Below, piece by piece: positions 11,401 to 22,036 of a stretch of DNA of 64,000 bases. This DNA comes from Clitopilus passeckerianus (lineage: Eukaryota; Basidiomycota; Agaricomycetes; Agaricales; Entolomataceae). Positions within the stretch are counted from its first letter, which is position 1. Every line of letters starts with the position of its first letter. The stretch is from positions 248,001 to 312,000 of the forward strand of contig CALYLX010000008.1 of NCBI GenBank assembly GCA_944990035.1. Direction: 5' to 3'. Position numbers and translations under genes: made by a program. The notes beneath the pieces are model-generated. The model saw nothing but the letters and a program-made list of their open reading frames with translations. It did not search any database and was not told where the DNA came from.

Positions 11401-14400
11401 GCTCGGCTGGCTATGCACTCTCCGCCTCAAGCCGCCTTAATCGACGAGTACAAGTCCATAGACATTGCTCCTTCCGCCCTGCCACCTCTGCCAACCTGGG
11501 TCGATGAGTACAAGTCCATCGAGGTCGTTCCCACGTCATTCCCCTCTCCCATACGTGCTGCAAGAGTCGATGAATACAAATCCATCGAGATCGTGCCTCC
11601 AGTCCCACCTCCGTCCTCTTTCATCGACAAACTCTTCGCCCAATCTAGCCTCAGCAGGTTCCTGGAGGAAAAGGCACCTGCCGTTTCTTCTGTTGTTTTG
11701 GTCCCTTCCCCGCATCTTGAACAAGTACGTGACGTCTTTGCAGAGATGGCGGCAAAGGTTGAGAATGAGGATGTTCGCGTCTGCAAGACCCCGACGCAAA
11801 AGGTCGAAGCCAGAAAGCCCATCCAGAGGCGTGTATTCCCCTCTCCACGCTCGTTCCGCGATGATCAAGACTCGGTGTTGGTGCCGACTAGCAACACGGA
11901 CAGCACACCAAAGGGCGACACTGCCGAACATTCCGGGCGCAGAGCTGTTTCAAGGAGGAGATTGAGGAAACCGGAAAGCTTGCGGAAGATCGCGTTGACG
12001 AATGCATTGGTAAAGAGGTTGGAGGGGAAATTCGGCACGACAGATGGGCTGGACTTCGACTTCGACTTGGAGAGTGACGAGGAGGAGATCCTGGAAGACC
12101 CGTTCTTGGTCTTCTGCAGGGAGGATGTTTTGGAGGTCGTGAATCAGGAGGGGCGGGGAGATGTGCCGGGTGTGTCAATGGAACAGGATGGGGAGAAGGA
12201 GGAACAGCTTGAGGAGGTTGAGGAAGTGATTGCGTCCGCCCACAACGAGTCCGCCCTAGCCGCCGTGAAGGAGCGCGACTATTCCGAAGTTGACGAACTG
12301 TTCAGCGGTTGGAGCCTCCTCAGCCTTCTCGACGAAACCAGGGGCCGTATCTTTGCCCCCGCCAATGCTCCACCTCCCTCTCCCGCTTCCTCAGCCGGTA
12401 ATCGCACCCGTTCGGATTGTGTGACTTTGGAGGTTCCATCGGATGTATTTGGGGAAGTTGATGTTCAAGCAGATGAAGGGGATGTTCAGGAGCAAGCGGT
12501 CATGCAAGATGATAGCGGCACTGCAGAGGCCGAGGAGGTGGACGAGGTAGAAAGCTCCAAGTTCAACTCGTTTTTCAATGATTTGGGTGTCTCTGCCCTT
12601 CTCAACGAAACGGTCCCTCCTTGCCCCGAACCTAGCAATCGTGAAGCAGGTTTGGTTATCGAGGCTTTTGATGATGTGGATCTGGTGAGCGATGTGGACG
12701 TGCATGATGACGAGGCGGTTGATGATGTGGTTCAGGATGGGATTATTTCAAGGGGGAGCGTGGAGGATTTCGAAGTTGACGTGGAGCCGGAGGTCGAGGA
12801 TCCAAAGCCGGTCGCGGAGGATTCGTATATCGAGGAGGAGCATATCAAGGACTCAAAAGTCTCGTCCCTTTGCGCAAGCGCTACGTCTTCCCGTGCCGAC
12901 AGGAGCAGCCGTTCCGACATCGATATTCTCCTGGGTGATTGGGACTTCATCGGTTATCTTGAAGAAACCAAGAGCCGACTCCTCGCTACCCCCATTCAAG
13001 AGGCGTCAACTTCTTCCATCCATGGTTCGGATATGAATAGTTCAATGGAAGAATTGGCCTCGAGTCGTATCTTGGAGACCGCAATGGACGAACCACAGGT
13101 CGAAGAGGAGGTTGTGGTGGGAGAGAAGGCAAAAAAGAAGATTGCGGATGTGCAGGACAAGGGTGGAAAGATTGAGGACATGGAAGTTGAGGACGTGATC
13201 AACAACGATGTTCAGGATTCGCCCAGCCCGGTCTCTTCTCCCGCCAAGCAGACTAAGGCCCATTCTGAAGTCGACGCCCTCGTCAATGATTCGAGTTTGG
13301 TCCAGTTCCTCAACGAAACCAGGAGTCGCCTCTTGACTGTTCATTCCACCCCGCTTGAGCCGTCGGACAGCGTCTCCTCGTCCTCATCCTCCGTCGCCGT
13401 TCTTGGAGACCTCAACACCAGCCAAGATCAACTTCCAATGGCCTCGTCCTCGCGTATTTCGGAATCGTCAATCTCGCTGTCGTCTCTTCCTCCTCTTCCT
13501 CCCTCTCCGGCTACACCAACCAAACCAGCACCCAAATCCGCAACTCAATCTTCTCCTCTGTCAACTCCTACAGAAGAAGACAAGTACGCCAAGCTCCGTG
13601 GCCGACTCGCCATCCCAGGCTTCATCCCCACCTCTCCCGAACTCGGTCGTGCAAAGGGCAACTTGCGCGAAGCACCTGAACGCGAGAACGCTCCGGTGGG
13701 GAGGTTCATGCTCCCAGAGATGAAGCTGAGGAGAGTCCAGCTGTCGCCAAGAAAGTCTGGCAAAGACAGCAACAAGAGGGGAGGTGGAGCGGATGTGTTT
13801 GGTGTTGCATTGAGGAAGGTGAATAGGGAGGACGGGGGTGATGTGTTTGGGGCAAGAGCGAGCGTTGTTGCGGCCGATGTGCGCCTGGGGAGGAAGGACC
13901 TGAACCTGGACGAGAACAGGAGTTCACAGGTGCCAATCAAAAGGGTTTCTCCCGCGAAACCTAGGTCCTCCCCCGTGGCGAAGCACAAGGTGAAGGAAGT
14001 GCAGCCTTCCCTGGTCAAGAACCAAATTGTATTGGGCAACAGCAGCCCAAGGAAGAAGGCCTTGACAGCCGACGCAAAACCTGGTTCACGGGGCGCAGCT
14101 GTTTTTAACGCATCGGCAATTAAACCTGGCCCCTCTGTAGCAACTCTCTGGAAGCAAAGGGAGGAGCAAGTGCTATCCTCCGGCACTGCTCCTGATCGCG
14201 GTGGTGGTGTTGGGGGTTATTCGGTCAAGAGCTTGAAGCCCGTCCGAAGCTCTCCGAGGAAATCTGGCAAGGAGAACGCGACGAGAGATGATGTATTTGG
14301 TGTTACTCTGAAGAAGGCGAAGAGGGTGGATGAACTGGCCGGGAGTGGCGGTGGTATAGGAAAGGGAAGAGTTGCACTGGCTGATGTCAACCTGAGGAAG

Positions 14401-14580
14401 ACGAACGCGAACTTCGAGTCCCGAGAACCGCTTCCAAAGGCACCCGCGCCTAAAACTGGTTCGTCGGTGGCAGCGATTTGGAAGCTTAGGGAGCAGCAGG
14501 CTCAGTCCGGTGTTGGCATCAGGAATAACGTGGTGTATGGTCATTCGAATGGGGTTCGAGATTTCTGGTCGAAGAAGTAG
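8463..14580 (+). CDS. 2,001-residue membrane-anchored protein with three internal repeat families, unknown function
   Basis: Exons 8463-8787, 8848-10435, 10488-14580. I chose the ATG at 8463 (good context, TATA 54 bases upstream) over an in-frame ATG at 8445. Hydrophobic segments lie at about residues 83-105 (LSLFIVFLTTQFAAALIVL), 215-233 (FWKWIAIFIVTIIILHFW) and 380-402 (VPVGVVIVIVSIGLALVV). The remaining 1,600 residues are acidic and disordered-looking, with repeated short motifs. These are four DEYKSIE-type units, five FLxETRSRL-type units, and paired C-terminal PRKSGK...DVFGVxL and SVAxxWKxRE motifs. One copy carries a KEN tripeptide (SGKENATRD). The first intron is 60 bases, in frame and free of stops, so retention would add 20 residues. 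Joining across 10436-10487 is supported by phase and by continuity of acidic sequence. I do not recognise the family. A tethering or scaffold role is a guess from its architecture. Confidence 0.72.
11374..11601 (+). repeat. Four tandem DEYKSIE-type coding repeats
   Basis: Units start at 11374, 11440, 11500 and 11566 (periods 66, 60, 66 bases). They read IDVYQSFEIA, IDEYKSIDIA, VDEYKSIEVV and VDEYKSIEIV, separated by proline-rich linkers. The first unit is the most diverged. Spacing is always a multiple of three, as expected of coding repeats under selection. Confidence 0.8.
11617..13344 (+). repeat. Five dispersed LFxxxSLxxFLxETRSRL-type coding repeats
   Basis: Copies lie at about 11617 (FIDKLFAQSSLSRFLEEK), 12280 (VDELFSGWSLLSLLDETRGR), 12553 (FNSFFNDLGVSALLNET), 12910 (IDILLGDWDFIGYLEETKSR) and 13261 (VDALVNDSSLVQFLNETRSR). 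They share an acidic start, a hydrophobic core and L-x-E-T-[RK]-x-R-[LI]. The third copy lacks the basic tail. The copies are separated by acidic linkers, which suggests helical ligand-binding motifs strung on a flexible chain. Confidence 0.7.
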
Positions 14581-15548
14581 CAGTATCGCAGTATTTTAGA
14601 TTATGTAGTTGTAATTTGCATCTAGAACGTAGTATATGAATATTCAATAATTTAACAACCAAACTTGCACTCACTGGAAAATGAATCATCTGAGTTTCCA
14701 ATGGCCAAGATCTCAGCAAGCTAACAGTACAGACGCATGAAGGGCCAGCGCAGCTTCATTTCTAGAAGCTGTAGCCTATTCAATGGGTCCTTTGGGGAGG
14801 AAGTTGAAGAATGGAGGCTTTGGTCGAGCTTGTACACGGTCGCTCCAGAAATAACTGGTCACAGTAGCTGAAATTGATCCAGCGGTAGGTTTAGTTCCTA
14901 GTATCGGATATTTATCAGCTCAGATTGCCTTAATGAAGGCGGTTCAGACTGGACAAACCTTTGGCATCGTTGCGAGTAGCAAGCAAGGGTCTGGGAAGAT
15001 TTTCGGTAAGCCGGAACGATAATATTTCCTCGAATTCCTTTGTGTTTTTCTCACCTTTTCTTGACAAACATTGACACTCCAAAACGGGATGATCCAGCTT
15101 GATCGGAGTCGGAGACCCGGAAACTACATTTGCTCTTCGCTTTGAACTCTGTCAGCGCTGTGCATCTAACTATAGCTCGTTCAAATCACTATCCCGTTCA
15201 TTTCATCTCGGAATGGGTACCTTACGGGCAGTACAAGCCTAACGGAAACGCGTTTGAACCTCGATGGACGTAAAACGCGCTGCCCCGAAAAGCAAGTGTT
15301 TGCTGCCCTTGGAGTAGTTGGGCAACGTTTTGGCCGGATGTTGATGCCTTTGGAGCCTCGCAGGTCGAATCTAAATCTCAACGCTCGTGGGCTATGTCAT
15401 TGCGGGCTCTGCTACGGCCCATTTCCTCCTTGGACATTGACGGTGTTTCGAAGCCGATCGCCTCAAACACGGCTAATAAAGACAGCAGCTCAAGACAATT
15501 CGACTCAACAAATCTCATCCTTCACCTCCTTTGATTCTTTACTCTAGC
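14581..15548. other. Intergenic region without a gene
   Basis: This stretch of 970 bases holds the 3' end of the preceding gene (AT-rich from 14590) and the promoter of the small secreted protein gene. No frame here has coding character. Confidence 0.6.
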
Positions 15549-16099
15549 ATGAAGTTCTTCTCCTTCGCTGCTGTATCCGCTCTCTTAGCCGCCGCCGCCT
15601 CCGTCAGTGCTCAGTCAGTCGTCATCACGGAACCCACTGCAAATGGAACCGTTCCCGCTGGTGAATCCTTCCCAGTCAGGATAACGCGTCCTGTACGTCT
15701 CTCCCCCTTTTCTTTCCATACATTGACTATCAGCTAATGGTTTCCATTACCAGAACTTCCAATCATCCTCCGAAGAAGTCGCCATCGTCATTGGTTACAA
15801 ATCCTGCGTAGAATCCCCGCAATACTGCCAGATTGACACCCTCGGCACTATTCTCTATAACGGCATCTATAGGCCTAGCATGCCGGACGGGAGCACCCAG
15901 CAATATCAAGATTTTGATGTTCAACTTCCTGCTGATACACCCAAAGGTTCTGTACTTTTGAATGTCGTTCATTTCGCTCTAATTGGCGTAAGTGACGCTT
16001 TATCTTTTCACTGGCATGTGGGTTGATCATCATCGGCTTTTGCAGGCATCTCTTCAGCCATGGTCTCAAACACTGAACCAGACCATCTGGGTTGCTTGA
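15549..16099 (+). CDS. NIS1-like small secreted protein
   Basis: Exons 15549-15692, 15754-15987, 16046-16099; 143 aa. Residues 1-21 form a signal peptide (MKFFSFAAVSALLAAAASVSA). The mature protein starts with an EPTANGTVPAGESFPV segment. It then shows SSEEVAIVIGYKSC, LGTILYNGIY and LNVVHFALIGASL, the layout of the NIS1 family of fungal secreted proteins. NIS1 effectors act outside the fungal cell and dampen plant immune signalling; saprotrophic basidiomycetes also keep related proteins of unknown role. Only two cysteines are seen in the mature part. All three exons join in phase and the last ends eighteen codons after the intron. The alternative is another beta-sandwich secreted family such as Kre9/KNH1. 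Confidence 0.72.
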
Positions 16100-16238
16100 G
16101 GCGCGGTTGATGACGCTATGACAATATTATATTTAATCCTATTTACCTCCACACGAACATCATCATGCTAATGTGCTATAAGTAGTGTAATTACTTTCCC
16201 GAAAATACGATCAGGATTACTGAAAGAAAGAGTAGGCG

Positions 16239-17693
16239 TTAAGCCAGAGAATGATAATACTCGAACATCCGTCTCTCCTCATTCGTCTTCGGCTCTAACT
16301 TGATTTCCGGCTCCATCGCTTCGTCTTTTACTTCGACCTTGAAGCCCACCTCCATCGGCTCCTCCTTGAACTCTAGCTTGACCCATTCCTTATTGTCCTC
16401 CTCCTTGATTTCGAGCTTGACCCCAGACAAGTGGTCGCATCCGCAATTCTCGCCTTTGACATGATTGTCCTCCCTCGTTATGTCCCGCGGCTGTTCAGTT
16501 CTGGATGCCTCATCGTTTGGTTTCCGTGCGTCGCTGCTGTCGGGAACTTCCTCTACCCGCCGTCTCTTACCCAAACTCTCAACCCGCCGTTCCAGGAGTG
16601 CATCTGATGGTCCATGATCCGACTCCCGAGAGGTAGACCAACCCCGCTTCCCCAAAGAGGAATCGGGATACCGCCCAAGGTCCCTATCGTCATGCGTCCA
16701 CCATCCATACTCCCGAGGTCGCTCGCGAGCATTTCTAGCATTCCTAGCCACTTGGGATTCAGGATGTGAATAGCGATTATGATAAGGTTGCGAAGGGCGA
16801 TAGTGGTCACCGGTGCGATTGTATCGTGGAGGGCTATAGTGGTCGATAGATCGTATTGAAGGCTGGTAGCGATGGGGTTCTGGGCAGCTGGGAGGGGTCC
16901 TTAGCCTTGTAGGAGGTAATTTTGGTGGTCCTGCGTTTGTATTTGCCGCCTGCTTCTTGCTCTTTCCTTTCCTTTCCTTTTCTTTTTCATCTTCTTCGTC
17001 TGGCCTCCTTGATCGTTTGATATGGCAAACACCGGAGTGGTATCCTCCTGATGCGGCAAAACCTGGGGCGGAGCCTGATCGAGAAGCACCAGCTGACGTG
17101 CAGATGGAGGAGCGACCTTCACTTTAATTGTCATGTTCCTGGCCCGCCTGACGATGGCCAGTACCGCCTCTGGAGAAAGCTTCTTCGGAACGGTAGTCCC
17201 AGACGCCACGGCATGTGCTGCTGTCTGCGGGGAGGATATTCCGTCTACCTCGCGGTCGGCAGGCCGATGTAATGGCACTTCAGCATCGAGAGATACTACT
17301 GGCATGGCAGGTACAGTGACTTTGACTGTTCGTAATGGGACTGGGTTGGCGTCTCCAGCATCCAAATCAAGGCCCCGAATTTGAGGAGGTTGGCCATCAT
17401 GCTGGCACGAACGAAGTTTAGACACCCATTTTCTGACCAGGTTGTTCTTGTCGAATGGTCTGGCAGCATAAACGGCTTCTAGGTTAGCTTGTGACAGGAC
17501 AATCCGATGTATCAGGTATGTTGGTGCCTCCGGTTTGGCATTTAGTATAGGCCGATTTATTTCTTTATTAGTAGAAATGATATTCAGAAAGGGCGAATGC
17601 CAACTGGGTTAATCTCTCACCTATAAGATCCCGTATGGACCTGGGTTCTGAGGATATATTGATAAGTTGTCGGGCCGTTTGGGAGAAAGACAT
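16239..17693 (-). CDS. Unknown lysine/glutamate-rich protein, paralogue A
   Basis: Exons 17621-17693, 17033-17562, 16239-16976; 446 aa. Exon 1 encodes MSFSQTARQLINISSEPRS. The second exon carries RPFDKNNLVRKWVSKLRS and AVLAIVRRARNMTIKVKV; the last ends with NEERRMFEYYHSLA. The same landmarks occur in paralogue B at 18898-20326, whose length is 452 aa. The C-terminus has a run of hydrophobic-K-x-E sites (VKLE, IKEE, FKEE, FKVE, VKDE, IKLE), which match the SUMO-acceptor consensus. A K/R/E-rich stretch in the middle resembles a nuclear localisation signal. Both introns use AAG acceptors (17563-17620, 16977-17032). The second abuts a TTTCC repeat, so a repeat-slippage frameshift is the alternative explanation for the frame change. 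Function is unknown; a nuclear location is inferred. Confidence 0.58.
16963..16977 (+). repeat. TTTCC pentanucleotide microsatellite (three units) at a splice junction
   Basis: Three TTTCC units sit exactly where paralogue A changes reading frame. Removing one unit would make the upstream and downstream frames continuous without splicing. Alternatively, the tract forms the end of a 56-base intron. Confidence 0.7.
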
Positions 17694-18111
17694 TGAAAGG
17701 TTTAAACTGCCACACAAATGTGCTGTCCAATAAGGGGGACGACCATCGACGTACGCTGAGATCCGTAATATTCCCAGGCAGAGTCTTCAATTACCACAGA
17801 GCTGGGCGATCTCGGACCCTGGCTGCTCGAAACGACTTAAGCGCCACCACAGGCGCTAAGATGATCGCCATCCCTGGCTAAATGCCTGTCAAGTTTCCCG
17901 TTCGTCATCATGATTCCTTCGGTCTCGTCTTTCAAAAAGCTTCTGTTGTCCGAACAATACATCGCAAAGCTCCGCCATTCTGTGATTCTAAGGAAGACCA
18001 ACGTATCTGGGCCTTAGCATCCTTCAAGCCCTGATTCAGCCGATTTGATGAATGAAATTGGTTCGGTATCGACAATAACGTGTAAACCTCGACGTTCGAG
18101 TTTCAATACTG

Positions 18112-18683
18112 CTACATCTAGAGAAGAATCCTGTCATTCATTTTTATTTCCACGTAAACAGGCAGACGTACCGCGGTTCGCCACTCGCTGCTTGGATGCA
18201 AATCTTTCATCCACGAGAACCTAACTTTTTCTAAATCCAAATGAACCCCGTTGGCTTCAAGTTAATGCGCAATACCCAGAAGATTGGCCCTATTGACTGC
18301 CGTCTCCGTTTTAATCCGTTGACTATCCGGATGCTCCTCTTTGAGCTGCTTCCGACCCGTAGTTGACGAAGCGGAAAGGGAAGAAGATATGGGATAATCG
18401 ATCCGAATGAGTCGGATCTTCGTAGCGAACTAAATGGCGAATCGCTGAGAAATTGGGCGGTCCAATGATGGTCGCTCAACACACATCTCACGTTAGGCGC
18501 TTTGCGCCTTGTTCTAGATGGAAGCGCCCGTTTCCATCTTAGAAACGCCATTATGTGTGCGCTAGGACGTGTTCCGGGCTGGTCTAGGTTCAGGGGTTTG
18601 ATCTCTGGGATGCTGAGCGCAAAATCTTTGAAATCTTCGACGGACATTTCATAGCCGCTCCACATGCCATATTTTGGGGACAT
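18112..18683 (-). pseudogene. Damaged paralogue of the PKYxxWSGYE family
   Basis: Starts MSPKYGMWSGYEM at 18683, matching MPKYAFWSGYEI at 32778. Exon 18492-18683, a 62-base intron 18430-18491, then an exon with EEHPDSQRIKTE (compare DEHKYCDMIKTE). A TAA at 18262-18264 replaces the tyrosine of the intact copy. Downstream, in the same frame, the homology continues with VRFSWMKDLHPSSEWR (compare ISFTHMKELHPSCYWR). It ends at a donor followed by ATG TAG at 18112-18117, the same 3' architecture as the other copy. A 45-base GT...AG segment spanning the stop would remove it in frame, so a rescued, shortened protein is possible. A truncated 119-residue product is the other option. Confidence 0.5.
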
Positions 18684-18897
18684 CTCTATAGTGGAGGTAG
18701 AGTAATAAATGTGGACGTTCGCGATGTGGCAGGTCACTCATTGCTTACCAGGTCTAGGAGGTCCATGTTTATGTAATCGAGCAGCTTTACAACCCTTGCT
18801 AGTAACGCATTTGCAGCAGACTTTGAAAGATCTTTGTTTATGTTCAACCAAATTGTACAAGGTCGTTGAGACCAGAGGAAAAACGGAGGAAAGAGTG

Positions 18898-20326
18898 CTA
18901 TTCTAAAGAACAATAATACTCGTAAACCCGCCTCTCTTCATCGGTCATCTTCTCGAACTCAGGCTCGTTGTCGTCCGCCTCTAAGGAGTGGTAATACTCA
19001 TAGTACATTCGCTTCTCCGTGTCCGTCATCGAGTGGCGATCGCCCTCCGAGCTATTCGTGCTAGGCCACACTTCTTCTTCCTTCACAAGGGTCCCAAACT
19101 CCGATACTATCAGCTCGTCCTCAATCTTGCTTGACCACCCGGCCAGGATCTCCTCCTTGACTTTGACGTCGTCGAGAACGCTCTCGAGTTTTACCTCTTG
19201 TCGGTAAGCATCATAGCCGAGGTTTTCCTTCTTGAAACCGGTTTCTTCCCTCTTGACGGATCCGCCATTGTATGCCATGTAACCCTTCCCGTCTCCTCCG
19301 AGATCGATATCCTTGGCCTCAGCTTTCACAAGCACTTCCGCAGAACCAACCTGCCGCCGCTTCGTCGACGAAGCAAAATCTTCCGAGTCCCAGGAGCGCG
19401 CCCGTTTCTGGCCAGTTTCAGCACCCAGCGGATTGGGCAGGGAGGGAGCTGGTAGATTTGATTTTTGAAGGGTCGATTCTAGTTTCTCGATGACAGGATC
19501 GGGGTTTCCGTGAATCAAAGGTTTGGGCATTATCCTTCGAATCGTCATATTCTTGGCTCTTTTGGCAACGGCGAGTGCTGCGGCCGGGTTTGGTGTAACT
19601 TGAACGAGGGTGTTGTTGAGTTGAGTTGGTTGGGCTCCGCCCGTGGTCGGTGATGGTAGGGAAGGAAGGTGTGTAGTCGGTGTAGCAGTTGTCTTACTAC
19701 CTTCGCAACGGGAAGAGATAGTCTCATCGGATTGAGGTGTCGGCGTCACTGCGATATCGCACGAGCTCATAGTGCGTGGCCGTGAGCCCTTCGATAGTTT
19801 GTACTTGACATCCCATAGCCAGTGTTTTATCAGCCTCTTCCTTGCTCTCGTGTCGAAAGGCTGCCCCGACTGAGAGCTTTCGATGGTGTATCTTGTCAGT
19901 GGATGAGGTCCGAATACGGCTTGTGAGCATTTCTCGATTATCTGTTGTGATGTGGGGAGTACTACATGGAGATTTATATAAGAGGAGCTGGATGTAGGAA
20001 AATGGATGCACACCGATTTTAGGCACTCCCTCAGGAAGCCTAACCACTGCTGGAGGTGGGGTGGGAAGCCGGACAGGAGGTGGGGAACGTTCCTTGACGG
20101 GCTGTAGAACGAATAGGGAGGGCATGTACATTTCCTCCCGAGGAGGCTTAGGTTGCCGAACGGTATGGTCACGCTCGAAATCTCGAAAATCTTCACCGCC
20201 AACTTCAGTTCGGAATGCTCTCCGCGCAGGCGCGTCCCCATGGTCATCATACCGATGGCGTTCATAAGGTACTTTCTTGAATTTCAGACCAGCAGGGATG
20301 GCTTTCCAGGCCTGAGCAGAGCTCAT
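18898..20326 (-). CDS. Unknown lysine/glutamate-rich protein, paralogue B
   Basis: Exons 20012-20326 and 18898-19941 with a 70-base intron; 452 aa. It shares with paralogue A the block around QPFDTRARKRLIKHWLWDVK, AALAVAKRAKNMTIRRIM and the terminal ERRVYEYYCSLE, plus an extra internal copy EKRMYYEYYHSLE. The C-terminal third is rich in VKxE/LKxE-type sites and acidic residues. The proline-rich exon 1 (residues 1-105) has no counterpart in A, whose first exon differs. A TATATAA box lies about 70 bases upstream of the ATG. I do not recognise the family. The repeated [EK]RR[MV][FY]EYY[HC]SL signature at the very C-terminus suggests a short docking motif (inference). Confidence 0.65.
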
Positions 20327-22036
20327 CGGTACGTTGCGAATATGAGGTCGAAAGGCGAATTGTTTGCCATGTTGAGTACAAAGGACGTTTCATTTATATA
20401 GTTTGCCCAGATATGTTGAGTAATTGGCCCTGATTGGGAAAGGATGCCCCGTGGTGGCGGTCAGGAGGACTCCATGAGGACCATGACCAGTCAGGGAGTC
20501 AGGACCTTTACGTTTATCGGTTATCCCCGACGACGTGACAACCTTCAAGTCCAGTTTCCCGTTGACCATTGTCACCAAAATCTCAATGCGCCTTCATTTC
20601 TGGTAGCGTCATTTTCCATCCAATAAAAAATGCCAGAAGATCGCTTTTCCGAGCCTCCAGGCCCTGGAGCATGTCGTGTCTGGTCCAAAAAGGGAAGTTT
20701 GACGCCTTGAACTGTCGAGGTGTGACTTGCCCTAGCCAGTTTCGAAGGATCCAATTCAGCACCCAACAACCAAGGAAACCAAAATCGTTGTTTTTTACGA
20801 TTACTCATATCTGTTGTCAGTTCTGACTTGGTCTCAACTCCCTCCATTGCGCCCGAGGTCCAAATGGCCACAGAGGTTTTGATGTATTCAGTAACCGCCT
20901 GACGTTCTGCCTATCATCTTTCTCGCGGGTTGTCGTGGTGTAGTCAGAATCACCTTCCTTAAGTTGGCCGTTACTCCTGTGATTGACAAAGCGAGCAGGA
21001 AAAAAATGTAGTCCAACTGCTCACCTGATTCTGACACCGGCCCACAATGTCAGTACACCATTGACATGGTAGTGAGAGTTGCAGAAGATTATCGCTAGCT
21101 CACGTTTTCTCCCTACCTTCCTGTGGCTGTCTTCTTTTCCAAACGCTATATGCGGCAACATCATCATCACCACACCAACCTGGGATCCTCTTTGTCTACC
21201 GGGTCAACTCTGGTCGCCAGTTCCAGGCGCATTACGGAGTCGAGCTCACTGTGCCAAGCCAAGCAATGAGCGCATTAATGGATAGGGTCGGATGTCCGGC
21301 AGCGCCGGTGATATCCTCTCCTGTAATGGAAAGCCGGGGAAGCAGAGAGCAGTACTTAGTCATCTCCCGAAGATGCGCCGAAGTCCCCAAACGGAAATTC
21401 GGTGGGGGGCTTGAGAGACCACTGCGTCTGGGCATCGAAACTGTATCGGAACTAGTTATGTAGCTCATGGCTATATATCGATGCTTCATTCACCGTCAGT
21501 AGGCTTAGATGCGCCAATTTCATCAAGCGAAAGAGCCCCCATGTCAATGCATTCAATTTTTATTAGCAGCATTACCTTCCGATGATCATGGATCGTGAAT
21601 AAAGACTGGGTAAAGATCTAACGAGGAGGCAATTCTACCCGTGCTGTGAAGCTTCATCGCTGACCACTATGGCCTCGCCAGGGTCCACCCCAGCATACTG
21701 CATTTCTCAAAGCAATTCTATATGTTCTTCGGAACGATCGCCAATATGGGACGAGCACCTATGCATGCTATGTGTGGCGTTTGATCACGGTCTACATAGG
21801 TGTTTCTCAGGTGTTCAAATCGTCCTCGTTGCGGAGCAGAAGGATTGGGATCGGAACTCTTGGTACTCTCGGGACACTGGGGACACTCGAGACACTCAGA
21901 TATTTGGAAATCAGGTACGAAGCACTCTGAATGGCCCTGGCATGTGCAATTCTAAGCATAAATTCCTTGAGCAGTTTATCTACAGTCACATTGATACCCG
22001 AAGGGTATCCAATCGACACGACACCTTACTGTACGT
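20327..22036. other. Intergenic region, no gene supported
   Basis: 1.7 kb between paralogue B and the F-box-like gene. Short overlapping frames at 21079-21489 and 21669-22058 have no recognisable features. The latter contains a short degenerate nine-base repeat (GGACACTCG-like, 21873-21896). It could hold an undetected 5' exon of the next gene. Confidence 0.5.
20394..20401 (-). promoter_or_regulatory. TATA box of paralogue B
   Basis: Minus-strand TATATAAA lies about 70 bases upstream of the ATG at 20326. Confidence 0.5.

Noticed and set aside
16239..17425. Treating paralogue A as two separate genes or as starting at the GTG near 17425
   Set aside because: An upstream ATG exon (17621-17693) with a 58-base intron and good branch site joins in frame and gives the same length as paralogue B.
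18112..18683. Reading the PKYxxWSGYE copy as a pseudogene with two frameshifts
   Set aside because: A 62-base intron (18430-18491) restores one continuous frame, leaving only the stop at 18262 as a defect.
21079..21489. Short overlapping frames on both strands upstream of the F-box-like gene
   Set aside because: No motif, no signal peptide and no plausible splicing; a hydrophobin was considered but the cysteine pattern is absent.
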